From NCBI GenBank assembly GCA_036843405.1, contig DAITSJ010000004.1, positions 169,097 through 233,096 of the forward strand: a stretch of 64,000 nucleotides of DNA, given 5' to 3'. The DNA is from DGNJ01 sp002388905. GTDB lineage: Bacteria > Pseudomonadota > Gammaproteobacteria > Pseudomonadales > Porticoccaceae. Position 1 is the first letter of the stretch; each line of letters starts with the position of its first letter. Positions 16,681 to 25,544 of the stretch are shown here, one piece after another. A model generated the notes under the pieces. That model searched no databases. It worked only from the letters and a program-made list of their open reading frames with translations, and was not told the origin of the DNA. The position numbers and the translations under genes were made by a program.

Positions 16681-17700
16681 ATGGAACAAGAATCCACCCA
16701 CGATCGAAACACGGTTAAACCGCAACCATGGGCCCGCATACTGGCCGGATACCGCGAGGCCAACGCCAAGCGCAGCATATTGGAACTCATGACTACGATA
16801 ATCCCGCTCGCCGGCATCTGGTTATTGATGTGGGCGGCGGTGGACCGCGGCTATTGGCTTGGTTTGCTGTTAGCCGTGCCCGCCGCGGGCTTTTTGGTAC
16901 GACTGTTTATGATTCAGCATGACTGCGGCCACGGCTCGTTCCTTGCCTCCCGGCGCGCCAATGACTGGTTGGGTCGGGGAATCGGCGTGTTGACGCTCAC
17001 GCCCTACGACTTCTGGCGCCATTCCCACGCGCTGCATCATGCCGGCTCCGGCAATCTTGATCGTAGGAATATCGGCGGTATCGAAACACTGAGCGTGCGC
17101 GCATTCCGCGCCTTGCCACGGTCGCAAAGGCTCCGCTATCGCCTGTATCGGCACCCGTTGCTGCTGTTCGGCTTCGGCCCAGCCTATCTGTTTATCGCCG
17201 ACAATCGCCTGCCACTGGGGTTTATGCGTTCGGGATGGATGCCCTGGTTGAGTACCCAAGGGACGAACGGGGCAGTTTTGATATTGGCGGGACTTTTGAT
17301 CTGGTGCATTGGCGTGGTGCCATTCTTGCTCGTGCAGTTGCCGATTACGCTTATCGCTGCGACCATTGGCGTCTGGCTGTTCTATGTCCAGCACCAGTTC
17401 GAGAACACTTATTGGGATCGGGCCCAAGACTGGCGGTTTCACGACGCTGCGCTATACGGTAGTTCGCACTACGATTTGCCGCCTGTTTTGCGCTGGTTCA
17501 CCGCCAATATCGGGGTACACCACGTCCATCACTTATGCAGCCGGATTCCGCTCTATCGGCTACCCGAAGTGCTGCGCGATTATCCCGAACTGCGCGCGGT
17601 AGGCCGCCTCACCCTCGGGCAAAGCCTGCAATGTGTGAGGCTGGCGCTCTGGGACCAACAACAATGTCGACTGGTGCCCTTCCGCGAGGCACGGACCTGA
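16681..17700 (+). CDS. Membrane fatty acid desaturase (DesA/omega-6-like)
   Basis: A 339-residue integral membrane di-iron desaturase with all three histidine boxes: HDCGH (about residue 80), HSHALHH (about 117) and HHVHH near residue 282. It inserts a double bond into acyl chains using O2, altering membrane fluidity. Hydrophobic segments surround the boxes as expected. I chose ATG 16681 because the upstream 18 codons of the open frame have no family resemblance. It is a single gene flanked by an IS remnant and 440 bp of empty DNA, so it is probably acquired cargo; regiospecificity cannot be read. Confidence 0.88.
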   Translation: MEQESTHDRNTVKPQPWARILAGYREANAKRSILELMTTIIPLAGIWLLMWAAVDRGYWLGLLLAVPAAGFLVRLFMIQHDCGHGSFLASRRANDWLGRGIGVLTLTPYDFWRHSHALHHAGSGNLDRRNIGGIETLSVRAFRALPRSQRLRYRLYRHPLLLFGFGPAYLFIADNRLPLGFMRSGWMPWLSTQGTNGAVLILAGLLIWCIGVVPFLLVQLPITLIAATIGVWLFYVQHQFENTYWDRAQDWRFHDAALYGSSHYDLPPVLRWFTANIGVHHVHHLCSRIPLYRLPEVLRDYPELRAVGRLTLGQSLQCVRLALWDQQQCRLVPFREART

Positions 17701-18141
17701 TGTCGTTTGTTGTTGGTCCGGAAGGTGCCACGCCCCAACAGTCAGAAATCGGCAAAAGGTAGAAGCTCAAATTGAGCCAGCGGCACGATAGCTACCGCTC
17801 GCAAGCGACGAGCCCAACGCGTTGCCCGACAGCCGGGCGCCACCGGCTGGCCTGCAGACGAGCCTGTTCGACTGACTATCCAAAAACAACCACCGGTTCA
17901 ACTCCAGATGCCGCGCCTACGCAGCCGGCAGGGGTTCGTCATGCCTGATGACCGAAATAGAACCGTATGTGAAGAAAAAGTGGACGGATTTTCGGCGATA
18001 GTAGCGCAATGCAGGCCAGATTCAGGACTGTCAAGCGGGTCATAAGCGGTTAACGACTAATGGGCTTGGGTAAAAATGGCGTTTATTATTCCTGCACTCT
18101 ATACTCTCCGCATGAACACCGGTTCCAAAGGGGTAGACGTA
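17701..18141. other. No gene recognised
   Basis: A 441-bp stretch with only short, low-quality frames and no RNA gene or clear terminator. It probably contains the promoter of the HTH protein downstream. Confidence 0.4.
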
Positions 18142-19149
18142 ATGTCCGGACCGTTCCAGCTGCTCGCCGTTTCCCTCTCTCCAGGCGATCCGGTTGATCG
18201 CATTCTCGCCGACGTCGATCGACTCGAGGCCCGCAGTGGCGTTCGCGTGCTGGACATGATGATCGTGGAGAAGGGCGAGGACGGCAGCGTCGTCCAGTCG
18301 TCCCTCGGTGGAGACGACGACTTCGGTGAGCTCGTCGCAAGGCTCTTCCCGAACGACGGCGCCGGAGCCGAGCCCGGCGATGGCGCACCCGCCCGGCTGT
18401 GGGGGCTGGCGCAGGCCTTGCCGGCCGGGACGGCGGTCGCCTTTCTGCTCGTCGACCACCGCTGGGCCCGAGCGCTCTTCGACGTGATCGACGAGGCGGA
18501 CGGCGCGTTGTTGGGTTCCGATTTCCTCGCACCGGAGCTCGGGCTGGTCGTCGACACCGAGCTCGCGGCAATGGAGCAGGCCGCTCGATCCATCGCCACG
18601 GCGCAGGCTGCCGAAGCGGAAGCGAGACTGCGGGCCGTCGCTGCACTGGCCGAAGCCGACGAGGCCGTGGCCGCCTCGGCCCGGATCCGATCTGCGGCCG
18701 CCGCCGAGACCCTCCAGGTGCTGACGGAGGCGGGCCTGCTGGAGCAGGCCGCGGCGAGCGAGGCCGCCGACGCCCTCAGCAATGCGGGCCTGATCATGGC
18801 AGCCGCGGACCGCGCCGTCGAAGAGGCCGTGGCGAGAGGCGCGGCGGCAGATAAAGCGGCGGATGAAGCCGTCGCCCGGGACCGGGAGGCCGTGCGAGCC
18901 TCCGACGAGCAGGCGGCCGCCGCCCGCATGGCCGCCTCAATCACCCCGGCAGAGATCCGCGTGCTGCGCTACCTGCCGACGAAACTCAGCTTCGCGCTCA
19001 TTGCCGACAAGCTGGGGATCTCTCGAGGAGCGGCCAGGAGCCGGGCCGAGCGAGCCTACCAGAAGCTCGGTGTCCACAACCGAGCTGACGCAGTGGATCG
19101 GGCGCGGACGCTCCGAATCGTGCCCAGTCATGGCCGATCCCTCGCATGA
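18142..19149 (+). CDS. DUF6325-like domain plus LuxR-type HTH protein
   Basis: About 335 residues from ATG 18142 (MSGPFQLLAVSLSPGDPVDR), preceded by AAGGGG. Residues 1-140 resemble the DUF6325/DUF1269-like domain of actinobacterial proteins (VDRILADVDRLE...VRVLDMMIVEKGEDGSV). Residues 140-275 are a very Ala/Glu-rich helix, probably a coiled coil. Residues 276-335 form a LuxR-type helix-turn-helix (ITPAEIRVLRYLPTKLSFALIADKLGISRGAARSRAERAYQKLGV). Codon use is strongly GC-ending and the architecture is typical of Actinobacteria, so transfer is likely. Target genes are unknown. The longer frame from 18076 lacks a ribosome site. Confidence 0.7.
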   Translation: MSGPFQLLAVSLSPGDPVDRILADVDRLEARSGVRVLDMMIVEKGEDGSVVQSSLGGDDDFGELVARLFPNDGAGAEPGDGAPARLWGLAQALPAGTAVAFLLVDHRWARALFDVIDEADGALLGSDFLAPELGLVVDTELAAMEQAARSIATAQAAEAEARLRAVAALAEADEAVAASARIRSAAAAETLQVLTEAGLLEQAAASEAADALSNAGLIMAAADRAVEEAVARGAAADKAADEAVARDREAVRASDEQAAAARMAASITPAEIRVLRYLPTKLSFALIADKLGISRGAARSRAERAYQKLGVHNRADAVDRARTLRIVPSHGRSLA

Positions 19150-19398
19150 GCGGAAAGGGTCGGCATCGGGCTTCGAGCCAAAACGCAGCTTGAACGCCCC
19201 ATCCGCGCTGGCCCCAAGAAGATTGTCAGGTCACGGTACGGGTTTGGGCGTCTTCGAAAGCCCCTACGCGGACCGGCGGCGGGCGGGGCCGCCGCGGCGG
19301 GTTCCCATGCCGACTGTGCGGAGCTCGTGGCCGTTCCTTCCTGGGAGTCCGGACCGCCGGGCGTGCTTACGCTCCCCTGACGGCTGCGCAGCGTCTAA

Positions 19399-20133
19399 TC
19401 TGAGAAGATCCGCAAGCGTCTCCAGAGCGTCCTGGATGCCACCGACTGGTTCCTCGATCCACAGGTCCGGGTCGAGGAAGGCGTCGTCTTCCTAAGCGGT
19501 CGCGTAGAATCCGATGAGCTCAAGAAATGGGCTGGCGATTTGGTGCGCAACACGCAGGCCGTCGTCGCAGTGGCCAATCGGATGGAGGTTACCAAGCCGT
19601 CGCCATGGGATCTGCGTCCGGCATGGATCGGACTGTCGGCCCTATGGCGTGAGTTCATCCGCGCGCTTCCCTTCGTCGCTTTCGGACTCCTCATCCTGGG
19701 CCTATCGGTTGCAGCCGGCATGTTGGCCACGCGAGGCGCACTGGGGTTTCTTCACCGACGGATTCGAGCGAACCTCCTGCGAAGTGTGATCGCCCGTGGA
19801 GTGGGGGGCTCGCCTTCCTCACCGGCGTCTACATCATTCTGAGAGTCTCGGGCCTCACCCAACTTGCGTGACGATGATCGGCGGTACCGGCCTGATCGGC
19901 CTGGTCGTGGGCATCGCATTCCGCGACATCACCGAGAACTTCCTGGCCAGCGTATTCCTCAGCATGCAGCGGCCGTTCGAGACGGGTGACCTGCTCGAGG
20001 TTTCGGGCGTGACGGGGTACGTGCAGCAGTTGAACATGCGCACGACAATCTTGATGACCCTCGATGGCAACCTCGTGCAGATCCCAAACGCCAACGTCTA
20101 CAAGAGCAACCTCCGCAACTTCACAGCCAGTGT
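19399..20133 (+). pseudogene. Broken BON-domain mechanosensitive channel (MscS family)
   Basis: The first frame reads a BON domain (VRVEEGVVFLSGRVES...VVAVANRMEV), then a membrane segment and IRANLLRSVIARGVGG. One missing base near 19810 shifts to LAFLTGVYIILRVSGL, and a second indel near 19879 shifts to MIGGTGLIGLVVGIAFRDITENFLASVFLSMQRPFETGDLLEV, the conserved MscS pore/beta-domain region. The gene stops being recognisable at NLRNFTAS (about 20130), where an opposite-strand hydrolase fragment begins. It therefore has two frameshifts and lacks both ends. Confidence 0.8.
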
Positions 20134-20136
20134 CGA

Positions 20137-20562
20137 GTGGCTGTTCATCAAGTTGCGGTAGTCAGGAATATGTTTTGAAAACAGCTGTCCCAGGCCTTCC
20201 ACGTCGTTACGACAATCACGATGTAGTTCGCAGGCAACGCCAAACCATTTGATCAACTGGGCACCTGCTGCGGACATTCGATCCCACGCGGAATCACGCG
20301 TCAGCTCATTGAACGTGCCCAAAGCATCTGTGACTACAAATACATCAAAATCTTCTGCCAGGGCAGACAGGGTCGGGAAAGCGACGCACACTTCGGTAAC
20401 AACCCCCGCAATTAACAATTGTTTCTTACCGGTTGCTTTGACGGCTTTGACGAAGTCATTGTTATCCCATGCATTAATCTGCCCCGGTCGGACAGTATAA
20501 GGGGCATCCGGAAAAGTTTCTCTAAGTTCTGGCCCAAGGGCACCCAGGAGAGTTCCCGCCCT
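20137..20562 (-). pseudogene. Isochorismatase-like hydrolase (YcaC family), truncated at both ends
   Basis: The minus-strand frame reads LRETFPDAPYTVRPGQINAWDN, then QLLIAGVVTEVCVAFPTLSALAE, whose Cys is the family's nucleophile, and later DRMSAAGAQLIKWFGVACELH and IPDYRNLMNSH. These match the C-terminal two thirds of YcaC-type cysteine hydrolases. The N-terminal third with the catalytic Asp is missing. The C-terminus runs directly into antisense of the MscS fragment at about 20135, a non-homologous junction. Confidence 0.8.
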
Positions 20563-20582
20563 GGAGGGTTCCAGCCACTCGG

Positions 20583-20813
20583 CTACTCGACCTCTGTGTT
20601 CGGTGGCTCAACAGGCTCCGTTTTCGGGGCAATGGTGCCGCTTTGCAACGCGCGCCTGGTGGTATATTTTGCTCGCAGCTCGGCGGCAGCGGTTGCCGAG
20701 TCCTGCTCCCAGCGCAAGCGCTGACCGGTGTTTAACGGGCTGCCACAGGCTGTGTCAGGGATACAGTAGCTGCGTTCGTCAAAGGGGTCGTCGAAGCTGT
20801 AGCAGAAAAGCAC
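20583..20813 (-). CDS. Unassigned small ORF
   Basis: A 76-codon minus-strand frame with protein-like composition (CYSFDDPFDERSYCIPDTACG..., later RLRWEQDSATAAAELRAKY). It begins with GTG/TTG-type starts only, with a stop just upstream. I do not recognise a family. It lies in a zone of gene fragments and may itself be a C-terminal remnant. Confidence 0.3.
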   Translation of the reverse strand: MLFCYSFDDPFDERSYCIPDTACGSPLNTGQRLRWEQDSATAAAELRAKYTTRRALQSGTIAPKTEPVEPPNTEVE

Positions 20814-21001
20814 CCGGGTTTATGCACGCAATGACTTCCCTCTCAAAACAGGTGTTAAATATCCCTGCAAAATGAGTGGGTCCATATATGCCCTTGATTG
20901 TTATAGCGGAGATGGTGATGACTTCAGCGGGGTTACGCTGTGGTTATAGGCGCCGGATCCACGCGTCGATGGCGCTCGCGTGCCGGTACCACTCGCCGGC
21001 C

Positions 21002-21340
21002 TCAACCCATCGGCTCTTTGTTCTGCGCGACTGCGCGGGCATCTACGCGATACCGCAAAGATAGATAGGCGCCCAGCATCCCCATCGCGAGCCCCGCCAA
21101 CACATCCAGCGCCACATGCTGACGTGTGGCCAGGGTGGAATATGCGATGCCAGCACACCACGTCCAGTTGAAGATCAGTATCCATTGTGGCGCACCAAAT
21201 CGGCGCAGCAAAGCGTTCAGCCAGATTCCTGAAAATATAGCCGTGGCCACATGCAGCGAAGGACAGGCATTGCCCGAGGCGTCGATCTCCTTGAGAAAAT
21301 GCACGTTCGGATACTGTGTCCAATCGATGTCGGCAGAGGA
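21002..21340 (-). pseudogene. PAP2-superfamily phosphatase, C-terminal fragment
   Basis: The minus-strand frame carries NACPSLHVATAIFSGIWL (PAP2 motif with the catalytic His region) and STLATRQHVALDVLAGLAMG (third PAP2 motif), then a hydrophobic segment and a stop. The N-terminal half with the KxxxxxxRP motif is missing. The frame upstream of about 21340 is simply antisense of a glycosyltransferase fragment, so the gene was cut by recombination there. Family members dephosphorylate lipid pyrophosphates at the membrane. Confidence 0.75.
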
Positions 21341-21341
21341 C

Positions 21342-21967
21342 CCCGGACTGCGGGTGATTGTCTCGCCACGCAATCAGGGCAAGGGCGCGGTGGTACTGCG
21401 CGGTCTGGACCGGGCGGCAGAGGCGGGCTTCAGCCACGTGCTGACCATGGACTCGGACGGTCAACATTCGCCCGAGCGTATACCGGCATTCATGGTGGAA
21501 TCCATCAGCCAGCCGGCCGCAATGATCCTGGGGGTGTCGGTATTCGATGCCAGCGCACCGGGGCTGCGCGTGAAAGGGCGGCGCGTGTCCAACTGGTGGG
21601 CAAACCTGGAAACACTGGGGCCGGCATCGGCGACTCGCTGTTCGGGTTTCGTGTATATCCAATTGAACCATTGCAGCGGGTGATGCGCCGTCAGCCGTGG
21701 ATGCGACATTTCGACTTTGATCCAGAGGCTGTGGTGCGCCTCAGTTGGCGCGGGGTCAAGCCGGTCAATCTGCCCGCGCCGGTGAGCTACTACCGGGTGG
21801 AGGAAGGCGGGGTGTCGCATTTCCGCTACCTGCGCGATAACGCGCTCCTGACCTGGATGCATTCGCGTTTGTTTGTCGGCTTTGTGTTGCGCTTACCCGC
21901 TTTGCTGACACGACGTGTGCTTGGACGTTTACGACTCGTTGAACTGACATTGGCAGTCTACGCCTGA
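21342..21967 (+). pseudogene. Family-2 glycosyltransferase, 5'-truncated and frameshifted
   Basis: It begins abruptly at DPGLRVIVSPRNQGKGAVVLRGL and carries the GT2 nucleotide-sugar site FSHVLTMDSDGQH (DxD-like). Near 21620 the reading shifts to a second frame (GDSLFGFRVYPIEPLQRVM, then FDFDPEAVVRLSWRG and VSYYRVEEGGVSHFRYLRDN). This ends in AVYA and a stop. The first about 50 codons are missing and replaced by the PAP2 fragment on the other strand. Such enzymes often sit in lipid or polysaccharide clusters; here nothing functional remains. Confidence 0.75.
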
Positions 21968-21974
21968 CAGCGTC

Positions 21975-22219
21975 GCCGCTACCAACCGAAACAAGCAGGC
22001 CATGGTCAAAGACGGGCAGTTCCGCCGGGGTATTTACTATCGGCTTTCAGCCTTTCCGGTGAACTTGCCATCAGCGTGCGAGCGCAAGGACGACATTGTC
22101 GCCTTGGCCGGGTATCTCCTCGCCTCGCTGGCCGACGGCGACCTTATATGCCCTTGTCGCCGGAAGTGTTCGAGACTATGCTGCGTTATGATTATCGCAG
22201 CTGGACTTACCCCGGATAG
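21975..22219 (+). pseudogene. Sigma-54 activator AAA+ domain fragment
   Basis: The frame reads AATNRNKQAMVKDGQFRRGIYYRL, then FPVNLPSACERKDDIVALA, the classic NtrC-family stretch (normally FREDLYYRLNVFPI.LPPLRERKEDI). After LADGDL a one-base shift continues as YMPLSPEVFETMLRYDY and stops. Both the ATP-binding N-terminus and the DNA-binding C-terminus are absent. It starts 8 bp after the glycosyltransferase stop. Confidence 0.75.
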
Positions 22220-22260
22220 GTAGACACTCCTAGGCTATTCTTTGGACTTACCCCGGTAAA

Positions 22261-22788
22261 GTGCTGGGCATTACGCAGGACGTTTGTGCGGGGCGCTTGC
22301 CGCGCGATTTTTCTGCGGCCTACGTCTGCGCCACGAATCACGATCCCTCCCGTGCCCCCAAAGGGAAACACACCCTGTACCTGTACCACATGGTACTGAC
22401 ACGCATCGATCGAGGGGAAATGTCGGTGTGGGTCTCGCACCGGGAAGCGTTTGCGAAATGGATGATCGCCAATACCCGACGATATGTGCCGAACCTCACC
22501 GACGACAATATACTCGGCAGCTTTCATTCCTCGCCGCAGTGGATTGCCGAATCTTCACCCTCTTACGAGGATGGCGATGTTGATGGACTGGCCATGTATC
22601 CCGAGCAGTTCATTTACGGGCGCCCGATTCCCGAGCTGGCGCAGTACCGTGTACATGGCGTTAAAGGACTGTAGCTCTGCGGCCCGTTCATGCACCCCGG
22701 CGGCGGCGCGAATGGCGGTGGACGCCCCGCAGCTATTCGGGTCATGATGGACCACGATATGGATGTGTTTTCTTTTTTTGACTTGTAA
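22261..22788 (+). pseudogene. Phytoene-dehydrogenase-like FAD oxidoreductase, C-terminal remnant with nonsense codon
   Basis: Residues such as YPEQFIYGRPIPELAQYRV, and after an in-frame TAG at 22672-22674 the run LCGPFMHPGGGANGGGRP, match the C-terminal FAD-binding end of CrtI-like (COG1233) oxidoreductases. The family has Tyr (TAC/TAT) at the TAG position, so a single base change truncates it. The N-terminal half with the dinucleotide-binding motif is missing. The frame runs on to TAA at 22786-22788, 34 bp before frdC. Confidence 0.72.
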
Positions 22789-22799
22789 AAAAGCTTACA
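22784..22799. promoter_or_regulatory. Candidate CRP/FNR-like palindrome upstream of frdC
   Basis: TGTAA-N6-TTACA (22784-22799), two perfect 5-bp arms about 22 bp before the frdC start. The spacing is that of CRP/FNR-family sites, although the arms differ from both consensus sequences. Anaerobic control of a fumarate reductase would fit. No good -10/-35 pair at normal spacing was found. Confidence 0.3.
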
Positions 22800-22821
22800 C
22801 TGCTATTAAAAGAGTTTCGAT

Positions 22822-23562
22822 ATGCAGAACCTGCTAACCCGTCAATCCCGCTGGAGCGCGAAACTGGATCTTGCGCAGAGCCTGAGCGGATTATTACTAG
22901 TGCTGTTTATGTGGGCCCATATGTTTCTGGTGTCTTCCATTCTAATCAGCCAGGAGGCCATGTATCGTGTCGTCAAGTTGTTTGAGGGTTACTATTTTTT
23001 TGGTCGGTCTTACCCCTGGCTGGTATCTGTCGCGGTAACAGGTGTGCTTGGTTTGATCGTGCTGCACGCAGGCCTGGCACTGCGTAAATTTCCCCAAAGC
23101 ACTCGCCAATATCAGCTATTTTTAGGCCATAAGTGGCGTATGCAGCATAGTGATACGTCGCTGTGGTGGTGGCAGGTGGTGACGGGGTTTGCGATGCTTT
23201 TTCTGGCGCCCATGCATCTGTTTGGCATGTTCTCCCAACCGGATCAGATAGGCCCCTATGCCTCGGCGTGGCGGGTCTACTCAACGCACTGGCCTCTCTA
23301 CCTGATTCTATTGTTTGCTGTGGAGTTGCACGGCGCTATTGGGCTTTACCGGTTGGGGCTCAAGTGGTTGAGCATTGAGTCGCTGCCAGTGGCGCTACTC
23401 CGCCGCCGTCTGCGTTGGTTAAAATGGGGCCTGAGTGCCTTCTTTATCATTCTGGGGTTGTGTACCTTGCTGGCCTATTACCAGCTGGGCACCGGCTTGC
23501 AGGATCGTCCGGGACTGCGCTATCAATCGGCTCAACCGGCAGCCGAGGAGTTACAGCCATGA
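22822..23562 (+). CDS. frdC: Fumarate reductase/succinate dehydrogenase di-heme cytochrome b subunit (type B)
   Basis: A 246-residue membrane anchor of the single-subunit, five-helix type known from Wolinella quinol:fumarate reductase. Four membrane His are placed like its two b-heme ligand pairs: His33 (MWAHMFL), His82 (VLHAGLAL), His132 (APMHLFGMF) and His170 (VELHGAIGLYRL). It exchanges electrons with quinone/quinol. It overlaps frdA by 4 bp (ATGA). Base composition is lower in GC than the neighbours. The direction of catalysis (fumarate reduction or succinate oxidation) cannot be decided from sequence. Confidence 0.9.
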   Translation: MQNLLTRQSRWSAKLDLAQSLSGLLLVLFMWAHMFLVSSILISQEAMYRVVKLFEGYYFFGRSYPWLVSVAVTGVLGLIVLHAGLALRKFPQSTRQYQLFLGHKWRMQHSDTSLWWWQVVTGFAMLFLAPMHLFGMFSQPDQIGPYASAWRVYSTHWPLYLILLFAVELHGAIGLYRLGLKWLSIESLPVALLRRRLRWLKWGLSAFFIILGLCTLLAYYQLGTGLQDRPGLRYQSAQPAAEELQP

Positions 23563-25544
23563 AAGTCATTCACTCCGACGTCTTGGTGATTGGTGGCGGT
23601 TTGGCCGGGTTGCGTACCGCAATTGGTGCCCGCCGACGCGGGCTCGATGTCACCATCCTGTCATTGGTGCCACCCAAACGTTCCCACTCTGCCGCCGCGC
23701 AGGGGGGGATGCAGGCCAGTCTGGCTAACTCGATTAAAGGGTTTGGCGATAACGAAGATGTGCACTTTGCCGATACTGTGCGCGGCAGTGACTGGGGTGC
23801 CGACCAGGATGTCGTGCGTATGTTTGTGCATATGGCACCCAAGGCCGTACGCGAACTGGCCCACTGGGGCGTGCCCTGGAATCGGGTGCAGGGCGGTAAA
23901 CGTACTGCGATTATTGATGGTAAACCGGAGGAGTTGGAGGAAGCTGAGGCGGCCCACGGATTGATAACCGCGCGCAACTTTGGCGGCACGGCTAAATGGC
24001 GTACGTGTTATGTGTCCGATGGTACCGGTCATTCCATGCTCTATAACGTGAGTGACCAGGCCATTGCGGCCAATATCCCCGTGCATGAACGTACCGAGGC
24101 CATGGCATTAATTCACGATGGTCAGCGCTGCTATGGCGCGATTGTTCGCAATTTGATGACCGGCGAGTTGCTGGCTTATACGGCCAAGGCCAGCTGTATT
24201 GCTACCGGGGGTTTTGGGCGGATTTACCGGGTCAGTACCAACGCGGTGATTAACGAGGGCATGGGTGCTGCCATCGCGTTGGAAACGGGCGTTGCGACCC
24301 TGGGTAATATGGAAGCCGTGCAGTTTCACCCCACGGGGATTTTCCCCGCAGGTATTCTGGTGACCGAAGGCTGCCGGGGGGACGGCGGTTTGTTATTGGA
24401 CGGTAGCGGCCACCGTTTTATGCCCGATTACGAACCCGACAAGGCCGAGCTGGCGTCGCGCGATGTTGTCGCCCGTCATATGGAACATCATATTCAGCAG
24501 GGATATGGAGCCACGTCCCGCTTTGGTGAACATCTCTGGATGGATATCCGTTTGCTGGGTGAAGATCATATCAATCACAAGCTGCGTGAAGTCAAAGAAA
24601 TCTGCCAGAATTTCCTCGGCATTAATCCCGTGCACGAATTAATACCGGTCAGGCCGGCCCAGCACTATTCCATGGGTGGAATCCGCACCGATGCCCATGG
24701 CCATAGTCCTCAATTGAAGGGGTTGTTTGCCTGTGGCGAAGCCGCTTGCTGGGACATCCACGGGTTTAATCGCCTGGGTGGAAATTCGGTGGCAGAGACG
24801 GTGGTGGCCGGCATGATTGTGGGTGAATCTATTGCCGATTTTTGCCAATCTGCGGCAGGAGACTGTGCTATCGATACCACGCTGGTAGGTGAGTTTTACC
24901 AGCGAGAAAGGGATTCACTGGAACGGATGATGAGCAATACCGGCACCGTAAAAACCAGTGAGCTGATCAAGAACATGCAGAATCTGATGACCGAGAAGGT
25001 CGGTATCTATCGCGATGAAGCTGGACTTGGCGATGCAGTAGAGCAGTTGCAGGCTCTATTGCAGCACACCCAGGATATCGGGGTGCCATCGTCGGCACCT
25101 GGCGCCAATCCGGAACTGGTGATGGCCTATCGCCTGCCGCGTATGCTAAAGCTGGCTTTATGTGTTGCTCAGGGGGCTTTAAACCGGAGAGAAAGTCGTG
25201 GTGCCCATTGCCGCGTGGATTTTCCCCAGCGTGATGACAGTCAGTGGTTGACCCGAACCCTGGCATCATGGCCACAGGGCAGTGTAGCTCCATCATTGCG
25301 CTATGAAACACTGGATATTATGAAAATGGAATTGCCTCCCGGCTGGCGCGGCTATGGTGCCAAGGATTTTATTCCCCATCCAGACTCTGCCAGGCGTCAA
25401 CAACAGGTCGATGCCATCACCCGGAACACAGCTCATGGAGGGGAACGTCAGCAGGATCTGTTGGCGTTCAGGCATTTATTGCCGGAACACTATCGCGAGC
25501 CCAATGCCCGTTTCCAGCAAAATGGTGAGGGAGCTACATCATGA
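23559..25544 (+). CDS. frdA: Fumarate reductase/succinate dehydrogenase flavoprotein subunit
   Basis: 661 residues from ATG 23559. The Rossmann FAD motif VLVIGGGLAGLRTAIG is followed by PKRSHSAAAQGG with the His (residue 43) that covalently binds FAD in this family. Active-site stretches include QFHPTGIFPAGILVTEGCRGDGG and IPVRPAQHYSMGGI, and the GEAACWDIHGFNRLGGNS loop is present. It interconverts succinate and fumarate on the cytoplasmic face. The gene order C-A-B matches type-B enzymes. The open frame extends upstream inside frdC, but ATG 23559 is the family start and overlaps the frdC stop by 4 bp. Confidence 0.95.
   Translation: MKVIHSDVLVIGGGLAGLRTAIGARRRGLDVTILSLVPPKRSHSAAAQGGMQASLANSIKGFGDNEDVHFADTVRGSDWGADQDVVRMFVHMAPKAVRELAHWGVPWNRVQGGKRTAIIDGKPEELEEAEAAHGLITARNFGGTAKWRTCYVSDGTGHSMLYNVSDQAIAANIPVHERTEAMALIHDGQRCYGAIVRNLMTGELLAYTAKASCIATGGFGRIYRVSTNAVINEGMGAAIALETGVATLGNMEAVQFHPTGIFPAGILVTEGCRGDGGLLLDGSGHRFMPDYEPDKAELASRDVVARHMEHHIQQGYGATSRFGEHLWMDIRLLGEDHINHKLREVKEICQNFLGINPVHELIPVRPAQHYSMGGIRTDAHGHSPQLKGLFACGEAACWDIHGFNRLGGNSVAETVVAGMIVGESIADFCQSAAGDCAIDTTLVGEFYQRERDSLERMMSNTGTVKTSELIKNMQNLMTEKVGIYRDEAGLGDAVEQLQALLQHTQDIGVPSSAPGANPELVMAYRLPRMLKLALCVAQGALNRRESRGAHCRVDFPQRDDSQWLTRTLASWPQGSVAPSLRYETLDIMKMELPPGWRGYGAKDFIPHPDSARRQQQVDAITRNTAHGGERQQDLLAFRHLLPEHYREPNARFQQNGEGATS

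Noticed and set aside
22778..22801. TTGACT...TACACT as a sigma-70 promoter for frdC
   Set aside because: The spacing is 12 bp, too short for a functional promoter.
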